Assembly: GCA_900544825.1 (NCBI GenBank)
Contig: UQWP01000075.1
Location: forward strand, 1-15,453
Length of the DNA stretch: 15,453 nt
Direction of reading: 5' to 3'
Source of the DNA: an uncultured Prevotella sp.
GTDB taxonomy: Bacteria > Bacteroidota > Bacteroidia > Bacteroidales > Bacteroidaceae
The notes beneath the pieces are model-generated. The model worked only from the letters and a program-made list of their open reading frames with translations. It was not told the origin of the DNA and did no database searches. The translations under genes and the position numbers were made by a program. The first letter of the stretch is position 1. Every line of letters begins with the position of its first letter. Shown piece by piece: positions 8,055-14,029 of this stretch.

Positions 8055-8885
8055 CTATTTCAGCAGGCTCGACTGCAGGAACCTTTTCATCAGTTCCACG
8101 GGAACGCCCCTGCGGCGGGCATAATCCCTCAGCTGGTCATCCCCAATCTTACCCAGTTCGAAATATCTAGCCATGGGATGAGCGAACATCAGTCCCGACA
8201 CACTGGCATGGGGTGTCATCATTCCGCTTTCCGTGAGTCGGATGCCCACCTGCTTCATATCGAGAAGCTGGTCGATGAGGAAATTTGCACTCGTATCCGG
8301 CAGCGAAGGATAGCCGATGGCTGGTCGGATGCCCTGATACTCCTCCCTAAGCAGCTGTTCGATGGTAAGATGTTCATCGGGTGCATAGCCCCAGTAAGCC
8401 TTTCTTACCTCTTCGTGCAGTTTCTCGGCAGTAGCCTCTGCCAGTCTGTCGCTCAGGGTCTGTGCCATCATGTTGAGATAATCATCGTGCCGGTAGGCAT
8501 CCATGATACCTCCATCTACCGTAGAACAGAACACCCCGATCTGGTCTTTCTCCCCGTGTGCCAGCGGACGGATGAAATCAGCCAGACAGAGATTCGGTGC
8601 GCCCGGAGCAGAAGGATGCTGCTGGCGGAGCATCGGAAAACGGAGCTGCTGATCCAGAAACAGGATATCATCCCCATCGCTGTTAGCATCGAAGAGTTGG
8701 AAGATGGCATGACTGTGAAACCTGTCCTCCCAGGAGGCAAGCATATCCAGCGCTTCCTGCTGCATCTTCTCCTTGTCGCTACGTGGTTTTCCGCTCAATC
8801 CCCAGGCATGGTAGAAATAGAGCCAGTTGATATAAGGCACCAGTTCTGATATTCTGTATTGCCTTACGATTCTATCTTTTGTCAT
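8055..8885 (-). CDS. Stand-alone methionine synthase (MetH) reactivation domain
   Basis: This 276-aa protein matches the C-terminal AdoMet-binding activation domain of cobalamin-dependent methionine synthase and nothing else of MetH. In the full enzyme that domain binds AdoMet and remethylates cob(II)alamin after it has been oxidised. Recognisable blocks, in the same order as in E. coli MetH, are VPYINWLYF (16-24), LADFIRPLA (101-109), HEEVRKAYWGYAP (157-169), IRPAIGYPSLPD (186-197) and HASVSGLMFAHP (226-237), then the end block DYARRRG (254-260). It presumably works in trans on a shortened MetH encoded elsewhere. Position 20 is Asn where E. coli has the AdoMet-contacting Asp of IDW. Its ATG overlaps the end of pyrC by 14 bp, suggesting translational coupling. 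Confidence 0.9.
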   Translation of the reverse strand: MTKDRIVRQYRISELVPYINWLYFYHAWGLSGKPRSDKEKMQQEALDMLASWEDRFHSHAIFQLFDANSDGDDILFLDQQLRFPMLRQQHPSAPGAPNLCLADFIRPLAHGEKDQIGVFCSTVDGGIMDAYRHDDYLNMMAQTLSDRLAEATAEKLHEEVRKAYWGYAPDEHLTIEQLLREEYQGIRPAIGYPSLPDTSANFLIDQLLDMKQVGIRLTESGMMTPHASVSGLMFAHPMARYFELGKIGDDQLRDYARRRGVPVELMKRFLQSSLLK

Positions 8886-10251
8886 AAGTCATCTCCTCGC
8901 CGCGGTAGGCTGCATCAAAGGCACCCTTGTTATAGACAAGGTGACCATTGCAGAAGGTCTGCTCCACCTGCCACTGATATTCATGTCCCTCCATCGGACT
9001 CCACTTGCACTTGCTCTGGATGACATCCTTTGTAACGGTCCATGGAGAATGAGGCTTCACGATGACGATATCTGCCTGATAACCCTTGCGCAGGAAACCA
9101 CGCTGGGCCACCCGGAAGAGCTGAGCCGGCTGATGCGCCATCAGCTCAACCATCCGTTCGATGGTAAGCACGCCTTCATCTACCAGTTCCAGCATGGAAA
9201 CGAGCGAGAACTGCACCATCGGCATACCCGAAGCCGCCTTGGCACATCCCCCCTGCTTGTCCTTCCACTCGTGTGGAGCATGGTCGGTACCGATAGTGGC
9301 AATGGTTCCGTCGTTGAGCGCCTTGCGCAAGGCATTACGGTCTGCCAGGGTCTTGATGGCAGGATTGCACTTGATGAGTGCCTTCTTCGTAGCATAGTCG
9401 GCATCCGAGAAGACGAGATGGGCTATCACCGCCTCTCCGGTAATCTGAGGAAGAGGGACGCCATCTCCGGAATGCTCATTCGCCTTTCCGTTCTGATGGG
9501 CGAAGAGCTCCAGCTCCCGGGCTGTCGTAACATGGGCGATATGCAGACGGGTACCAAACTCGCGGGCTAATTCCACTGCGAGTTTGCTGCTCTCATAGCA
9601 TGCCTCTTCGCTGCGGATTTCCGGATGATGCTCCACGGCAGGATCCTCTCCGTACTTAGCCTTGGCCTCTGCCATGTTGCGGTTGATGATTCCGGTATCC
9701 TCGCAGTGCGTCATCACCGGCAGGTTCAGGTCCTTAGCCGTCTTGAAGACGCGCTTCAGCGATTCCATCTTATCCACCAGCATATTACCGGTGCTGGAAC
9801 CCATGAAGAGCTTGATGCCTGGCACATGGTGCATATCCAGCTGGGCAAAGGAATCCACGTTGTCATTGGTGGCACCATAGAAGAAGCTGTAGTTCACATG
9901 ACTCTTCTCTGCGCCCAGCTTTCTCTTGTCATTCCACGCCTGCAGTTCGGTAGTCTGCGGCACGGTATTCGGCATTTCCATATAGGAAGTCACGCCGCCA
10001 TAGGCAGCCGCGCGGCTCTCACTCTCGATATCCGCCTTGCGGGTAAGTCCCGGCTCACGGAAATGAACATGGTCATCGATTACACCCGGCAAAACGAAAC
10101 ACCCCGTAGCATCCACTACTTCATCGTAGATGCCACGGGGAGCCATGCCTTCAAATATATCAGATATCACTTCACCATCGACAAGAAGATCGCCCTGGAA
10201 TGAGCGACCTTCATTGACAATAGTTCCGCCTTTTATTAACACTTTAGACAT
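8872..10251 (-). CDS. pyrC: Dihydroorotase
   Basis: This enzyme cyclises N-carbamoyl-L-aspartate to dihydroorotate in de novo pyrimidine synthesis. The 459-aa sequence has the amidohydrolase barrel metal ligands: HVHFREPG (H61, H63), K147 in GIKLFMGSSTG as the likely carbamylated lysine, THCED (H182), LHIAHVT (H237, H240) and IGTDHAPH (D323). Presence of the barrel lysine, the HVHFREPG form and the length place it in the longer class I-like group, nearer hydantoinase-type dihydroorotases than the short E. coli PyrC. GFLRKGYQADIVIV (385-398) is the usual C-terminal amidohydrolase strand region. It lies 27 bp after the lipoprotein gene and overlaps the next gene by 14 bp. An allantoinase or dihydropyrimidinase is less likely given the active-site pattern. 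Confidence 0.93.
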   Translation of the reverse strand: MSKVLIKGGTIVNEGRSFQGDLLVDGEVISDIFEGMAPRGIYDEVVDATGCFVLPGVIDDHVHFREPGLTRKADIESESRAAAYGGVTSYMEMPNTVPQTTELQAWNDKRKLGAEKSHVNYSFFYGATNDNVDSFAQLDMHHVPGIKLFMGSSTGNMLVDKMESLKRVFKTAKDLNLPVMTHCEDTGIINRNMAEAKAKYGEDPAVEHHPEIRSEEACYESSKLAVELAREFGTRLHIAHVTTARELELFAHQNGKANEHSGDGVPLPQITGEAVIAHLVFSDADYATKKALIKCNPAIKTLADRNALRKALNDGTIATIGTDHAPHEWKDKQGGCAKAASGMPMVQFSLVSMLELVDEGVLTIERMVELMAHQPAQLFRVAQRGFLRKGYQADIVIVKPHSPWTVTKDVIQSKCKWSPMEGHEYQWQVEQTFCNGHLVYNKGAFDAAYRGEEMTYDKR

Positions 10252-10278
10252 AGTATTTCTTTTTTCTAAACTTTGAAT

Positions 10279-11100
10279 TTACTCTTTTGCTTCAGGAATG
10301 CTTGGCTTCGCCAGTTCGTTAGGCGTTGGTGCAGGAGCCGCATTCGGATCGGTCTGCGGAGCCTCCATCTGTCCTGCCTGCATGTTCGGATCCATCTGTG
10401 CTTCGTGGGTACCGTTCATGATAGCCTGGTTTTCCTGTGCTTTCTGGTAGTAGTCCTTCACGTATGGATCGCTCTTGAAGTGCTCTGTAGCCTTGCTCAT
10501 GATATCCTCTATCCATGGCGAAAGCATCGGATACTGGTTGCCCATGGTTACGAGGAAGAATACGCCTGGTCCCAAGACATTCTCGAAGTTGTCGGTAATG
10601 AAGGTAGTCACCAGCTTGTCCTCCTGCTCGGAGAGTTTCATCGCCTCAGCATTCAGCTGGGCAGTCACCGCCTGCATATCGCTTCCATTCATGATGGCCT
10701 GGTCGTGCTTATGCACCAGTTCCCGCTGCTGGCTCTGCAGCTGCTGGTATTTCTTGAAGAATCCGAAGAGCTTGTCGTTGAGTGGCGTTCCACTTACTAC
10801 CTGCTGTACATCGTCGAGTTTCACGGTAATGGTTCCCGCCTCCAGCACCAGTGGCAGAACAGGCTCATCGTCCATGAATACATTTGCCATTCTTGCAGAA
10901 TCTACCGTTCCCTGGAAATGGAACTGTCCATGTACCACATCACAGGAGTCGATCTTGCTGAATTCGTTATTCTTTAAGATTTGAAGGTAGAGCATACGGC
11001 CATCCAGGGTACTCACGTTGGAAGTACCCGAAATATCGTAGCTACTGGCGCATGAGGTAAGCGCCACCAAGGTGATAAGTGCGTAAAATACCTTATTCAT
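10279..11100 (-). CDS. DUF4369-like lipoprotein without a thioredoxin domain
   Basis: The 273-aa protein begins with a lipoprotein signal peptide: a short basic start, a hydrophobic core and the lipobox LTSC with Cys17. Residues about 20-105 form a beta-rich region (ISGTSNVSTLDGRMLYLQ, later GQFHFQGTVDSARM and LVLEAGTITVKLDD) typical of the DUF4369 domain found at the N-terminus of Bacteroidota TlpA-like thiol oxidoreductases. A helical, Gln- and Glu-rich part follows (about 107-225). Where relatives usually continue into a thioredoxin fold with a CxxC motif, this one ends in a Pro/Met/Gln/Ala-rich, probably disordered tail (about 226-273). No CxxC is present. It probably sits in the envelope as a lipoprotein of unknown function. 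It is first in the leftward cluster, with a promoter just upstream. Confidence 0.75.
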   Translation of the reverse strand: MNKVFYALITLVALTSCASSYDISGTSNVSTLDGRMLYLQILKNNEFSKIDSCDVVHGQFHFQGTVDSARMANVFMDDEPVLPLVLEAGTITVKLDDVQQVVSGTPLNDKLFGFFKKYQQLQSQQRELVHKHDQAIMNGSDMQAVTAQLNAEAMKLSEQEDKLVTTFITDNFENVLGPGVFFLVTMGNQYPMLSPWIEDIMSKATEHFKSDPYVKDYYQKAQENQAIMNGTHEAQMDPNMQAGQMEAPQTDPNAAPAPTPNELAKPSIPEAKE

Positions 11101-11126
11101 AAGCTTTATAATTCACATTCAGTGAA

Positions 11127-11158
11127 CAAAAGTACAATCATTTCTTGAAGTACCGAAA
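11127..11158 (-). promoter_or_regulatory. Promoter for the lipoprotein-pyrC-to-mfd gene cluster
   Basis: On the minus strand TTTC (11158-11155) lies 20 bp before TACTTTTG (11134-11127), the Bacteroidota -7 box, 26 bp upstream of the lipoprotein ATG. Both elements and the spacing are identical to the trpB promoter. It is the only convincing promoter I see for the seven leftward genes ending with mfd. Confidence 0.65.
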
Positions 11159-11200
11159 TAAATTGATGCAATTTAATTGAATATTACAAGTATTTATGTT

Positions 11201-11626
11201 TTATTTGCATTCTTCCCCCTTCATTTCGTGCGAAATGCGGAAGGTGGTGTAGAGTTCCAGGATAGATGCCACCAGCATCACCACGATCCACTTGCCGTAG
11301 AAGATGGAGTAAAAGAGCTGCGGATTGCCCAGCCATTTCTCGGTAAAGGTATAGACCGTATCCACCATCGAGATGCCGGCAAAGATAAAGAGGATGTTGG
11401 CTACATTCTGGATGCGCTTCAGGCGATGGATGACAGGCGACTTGCCCTCGTAGGTCTGCATCGACTGGATCACGCTGAAGAGCACGGTGCCCAGAAGGAA
11501 CACCCAGCTCGTGGTTTCCACCAGCGAAGGATAAATCTGTTTCAGCACAAAGCTGCACGCACCGACAACCATCAGCACGCCGCCCAACAAAAACAAAGCA
11601 CTCTGTATTTTATTCAACTGTTTCAT
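11201..11626 (-). CDS. Small four-helix membrane protein of unknown function
   Basis: I do not recognise this family. From the ATG at 11626 it is 141 aa; a GTG at 11656 would add ten mostly basic residues. Starting from the GTG numbering there are four hydrophobic segments, near 18-37, 50-65, 87-102 and 122-136. Short charged loops (GKSPVIHRLKRIQ) separate them, and the C-terminal end is charged (EMKGEECK). I chose the ATG because it gives a compact N-terminus directly ahead of the first helix and has an A-rich upstream region. It follows divIC on the same strand after 66 bp (36 bp from the GTG), so it may share that transcript. No catalytic or binding motif is visible. It could be a membrane accessory factor. 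Confidence 0.75.
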   Translation of the reverse strand: MKQLNKIQSALFLLGGVLMVVGACSFVLKQIYPSLVETTSWVFLLGTVLFSVIQSMQTYEGKSPVIHRLKRIQNVANILFIFAGISMVDTVYTFTEKWLGNPQLFYSIFYGKWIVVMLVASILELYTTFRISHEMKGEECK

Positions 11627-11676
11627 CTTTCTTATTTTCTTTTTCTGTTCGTTCACACCTTATTATATATAGAAAG

Positions 11677-11692
11677 CGCTATATAGATAGCG
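11677..11692 (-). terminator. Small hairpin directly after the divIC stop
   Basis: CGCTAT and ATAGCG form a perfect 6-bp stem around a four-base loop, touching the divIC stop codon. On the minus strand the following bases (CTTTCTATATATAATAAG) are AT-rich but lack a clean T run. It may be a weak terminator or an mRNA 3'-end/processing structure between divIC and the small membrane-protein gene. Confidence 0.3.
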
Positions 11693-12049
11693 TTACCGGA
11701 TGGAATCCTTGTTCTCCTCGTCTTCATCTATTTCCACCGAACCGGGCAGGTCCGTGCTCAGCACGAAGATATCCTCATTGTCAGCCTTCATGAAGTAGCG
11801 TTCGCGTGCTATCTTGCCGAAGACTTCCGGTCCCTTGCGCATTTCCTTCAGGATGCGGAGATCCCGGTCATACTCCGTTCTGTACTTTTCTATCTCCGAA
11901 CGCAGCGTGGCTATCTCAATCTGATACTTGATATGCTGGCGGATGCTATTGTCGTCAATGACACCCACTATCAAAACACCCGCAATTATCACTATAAGAT
12001 ATTTATAGTGAGCGAGATAATTCCATATAATACTTAACTTTTGACTCAT
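11693..12049 (-). CDS. divIC: Septum formation initiator, DivIC/FtsB family
   Basis: This 118-aa bitopic membrane protein should act with FtsL and FtsQ/DivIB in the divisome, linking ring assembly to septal peptidoglycan synthesis. After a short cytoplasmic N-terminus there is one membrane helix (about 16-31). A coiled-coil stretch follows, starting near SIRQHIKYQIEIATLRSEIE (35-54) and reaching about 72. The family-typical ARERYFMKADNEDIFVL (81-97) comes next, then an acidic tail. Length and layout match the family. The open frame extends upstream to 12259, but that extension runs across the promoter and into dnaX. The ATG at 12049 lies 19 bp from a -7 box and is the sensible start. It is divergent from dnaX. 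Confidence 0.88.
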   Translation of the reverse strand: MSQKLSIIWNYLAHYKYLIVIIAGVLIVGVIDDNSIRQHIKYQIEIATLRSEIEKYRTEYDRDLRILKEMRKGPEVFGKIARERYFMKADNEDIFVLSTDLPGSVEIDEDEENKDSIR

Positions 12050-12064
12050 TAATTTCCGAATTTG

Positions 12065-12096
12065 TTTGCAAAGATAATATTTTTTTGTTATCTTTG
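12065..12096 (+). promoter_or_regulatory. Promoter for dnaX
   Basis: TTTG (12065-12068) is followed after exactly 20 bp by TATCTTTG (12089-12096). Both match the Bacteroidota -33 and -7 consensus at the preferred spacing. The expected start near 12103 gives a leader of about 47 bases before the ATG at 12150. This is the best consensus promoter in the window. Confidence 0.75.
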
Positions 12097-12098
12097 CA
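12067..12098. repeat. Perfect 11-bp inverted repeat formed by divergent -7 boxes
   Basis: TGCAAAGATAA (12067-12077) and TTATCTTTGCA (12088-12098) are exact reverse complements separated by a 10-bp T-rich spacer. Each arm contains the -7 box of one of the two divergent promoters, divIC to the left and dnaX to the right. The match extends past the 8-bp consensus by one base on one side and two on the other. Confidence 0.85.
12069..12076 (-). promoter_or_regulatory. Promoter -7 box for divIC
   Basis: The minus strand reads TATCTTTG, an exact TAnnTTTG match, followed by CAAAC. It ends 19 bp upstream of the divIC ATG, predicting a very short leader of about 13 bases. No good -33 element is seen at the usual distance; GATG occupies the 20-bp spacing position. 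Confidence 0.6.
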
Positions 12099-12149
12099 TC
12101 ACAATTAAGAAAAAATAATGTAAGTGAACGTATATTCAAGCAAAAAAGA

Positions 12150-14006
12150 ATGGAAGAATACATAGTTTCGGCTAGAAAATACCGTCCGATGACCTTTGAT
12201 TCGGTGGTTGGACAGAGTGCGTTGACTACCACATTGAAGAATGCAGTGAAGAGTGGCAAGCTTGCCCACGCTTATCTTTTCTGCGGTCCGAGAGGTGTGG
12301 GAAAGACCACCTGTGCCCGCATCTTTGCCAAGGCAATCAACTGCGAGCACCCTCGCGAGGACGGCGAGGCATGCAATACCTGCGAGAGCTGCCAGGCTTT
12401 CAATGAGCAGCGCTCCTACAACATCTTCGAGCTGGATGCCGCCAGCAACAATGGTGTCGATCAGATCAAGACCCTGATGGAGCAGACCCGCATCCCGCCT
12501 CAGGTAGGCAAATACAAGGTGTTCATCATCGATGAGGTCCACATGCTCAGTGCCGCCGCCTTCAATGCCTTTCTCAAGACCCTGGAGGAGCCGCCATCGC
12601 ACGTGATCTTCATCCTCGCCACCACCGAGAAGCACAAGATCCTGCCTACCATCCTGAGTAGATGCCAGATCTACGACTTCGAGCGTATGACCGTGCCCAA
12701 CACCATCGCCCACCTCAAGATGGTGGCAGAGAAGGAAGGCATCCAATACGAGGAGCAGGCGCTTGCCGTCATTGCCGAGAAGGCAGACGGAGGTATGCGA
12801 GATGCCCTCTCCATCTTCGACCAGGCTGCCAGCTTCTGCCAGGGCAACATCACCTACCAGAAGGTGATAGAAGACCTGAACGTGCTCGACAGCGACAACT
12901 ACTTCAAGCTCGTGGACCTCGCCCTGGAGAACAAGGTGAGCCAGATGATGCTGCTGCTCGACAATATCCTGGGCAAGGGATTCGACGGCGGAAACATGAT
13001 TCAGGGACTCGCCCAGCACGTACGCAACGTGATGATGGCGAAGGATACCCAGACCCTGCCGCTGCTGGAAACCAGCGAAGAGCAGAAGGCAAAATACGTG
13101 GAGCAGGCAAAGAAGGCCCCAACACCTTTCTTATATAAGGCACTCCAGCTGATGAACAACTGCGATGTGCAGTACCGACAGAGTTCCAACAAGCGACTGC
13201 TCGTAGAGCTGACCCTGATACAGATTGGTCAGATTACCCAGCCGGAAGACCAGGATGTGCCTAGTGCGGGGCGTACGCCCCACAGACTAAAATCCCTGTT
13301 TCAGAAAATCGTTGCCCAGCTTAAGCCTGCCTCTCAGGGTGCAGGTGCCGGGCAAGAGAGCGGCAGCAAGGCTCCCATTACAGGAGCACAGCCTGTTGCT
13401 GCAGCTACTGCTGCGCCTATATCAACAGAGAGAAACGGATCTCAGGAGGCTGCATCCGCAGCATCGCCGAAGGCAAAGACCCTTCTCAAGTCACCAAGTC
13501 AGGTAAAACTGAAAGGCATCGGCATGAGCTTCGCCAACCTGGAGAAGACGGAGCAGAACAGCCAGCACATCTACAATCCTATCGACCAGCTCAAGGAAGA
13601 GGCACCGACATCTACCGGAGCTGCCGCCAACCACGACCAGCCTTTCACCCAGGAACAGGTAGAAGGCCAGTGGATCAGCATGTGTCTGAGAATGCAAGGC
13701 ATCAAGGACTTCATCGGACTCGCCAATCGCATGAAACCGATTGTACCAACCATCACCGACTTTCCGCATATCGAGGTAGTCATCGACAACAAGCTGCTGC
13801 TCGACGACATAGTCAAGATCAAGGGCAGAATCCTGCAGACCTTCAGAATCGGCTTGAACAACAGCCAGGTAACCATCGACTACCGTCTGGCAGAATCGGA
13901 TGAAGTAACCCGCATCCTCTCCAAGCGAGAGATACTTGAGAATATGATAAAGGAAAACCCTGCCATCGGCAAGCTGACCCAGGATCTCCGGTTAGTCATG
14001 GCATAA
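12150..14006 (+). CDS. dnaX: DNA polymerase III subunit gamma/tau
   Basis: DnaX is the ATPase of the clamp loader that places the sliding clamp on primed DNA and ties polymerases together. In this 618-aa protein the AAA+ domain has Walker A GPRGVGKT (46-53), zinc cysteines C65, C75, C78 and C81, Walker B IIDEVH (126-131), sensor 1 ATTE (157-160), the SRC arginine finger (170-172) and sensor 2 GGMRDAL (214-220). A helical collar follows to about 362. A linker rich in Ala, Ser, Gly and Gln (about 395-450) leads to a tau-like C-terminal part (about 500-618). The single frame runs through with no obvious slippery heptamer before the 13268-13281 palindrome, so a full-length tau form is expected. 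It has its own promoter and is followed 23 bp later by a serine hydrolase gene. Confidence 0.96.
   Translation: MEEYIVSARKYRPMTFDSVVGQSALTTTLKNAVKSGKLAHAYLFCGPRGVGKTTCARIFAKAINCEHPREDGEACNTCESCQAFNEQRSYNIFELDAASNNGVDQIKTLMEQTRIPPQVGKYKVFIIDEVHMLSAAAFNAFLKTLEEPPSHVIFILATTEKHKILPTILSRCQIYDFERMTVPNTIAHLKMVAEKEGIQYEEQALAVIAEKADGGMRDALSIFDQAASFCQGNITYQKVIEDLNVLDSDNYFKLVDLALENKVSQMMLLLDNILGKGFDGGNMIQGLAQHVRNVMMAKDTQTLPLLETSEEQKAKYVEQAKKAPTPFLYKALQLMNNCDVQYRQSSNKRLLVELTLIQIGQITQPEDQDVPSAGRTPHRLKSLFQKIVAQLKPASQGAGAGQESGSKAPITGAQPVAAATAAPISTERNGSQEAASAASPKAKTLLKSPSQVKLKGIGMSFANLEKTEQNSQHIYNPIDQLKEEAPTSTGAAANHDQPFTQEQVEGQWISMCLRMQGIKDFIGLANRMKPIVPTITDFPHIEVVIDNKLLLDDIVKIKGRILQTFRIGLNNSQVTIDYRLAESDEVTRILSKREILENMIKENPAIGKLTQDLRLVMA
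13268..13281. repeat. Perfect 14-bp GC-rich palindrome inside dnaX
   Basis: GGGGCGTACGCCCC is a perfect palindrome within dnaX codons 373-377, just after the AAA+/collar region and before the variable linker. With one mismatch it extends outward by two more pairs. It encodes the AGRTPH segment. The RNA could form a short hairpin, but a perfect palindrome leaves no unpaired loop without opening central pairs. Confidence 0.8.
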
Positions 14007-14029
14007 ATAAACAGAATAGTAAGACAATA

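Noticed and set aside
11159..11175. TAAATTG/CAATTTA hairpin as a terminator for the small membrane-protein gene
   Set aside because: The 7-bp stem is nearly all A-T with a three-base loop, and the minus strand lacks a T run after it.
12050..12259. 70-residue N-terminal extension of divIC
   Set aside because: It covers both divergent promoters and the dnaX start. The DivIC family begins just before the membrane helix, and the ATG at 12049 fits the -7 box.
12105..13019. 304-aa open frame on the minus strand opposite dnaX
   Set aside because: It lies wholly against a well-supported DnaX AAA+ domain, has a Val/Leu/Glu/His-rich shadow composition and no recognisable motif.
13230..13300. Programmed frameshift site in dnaX giving a gamma product
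   Set aside because: No A AAA AAG-like heptamer lies upstream of the palindrome, and the frame continues into a coherent tau-like C-terminus.
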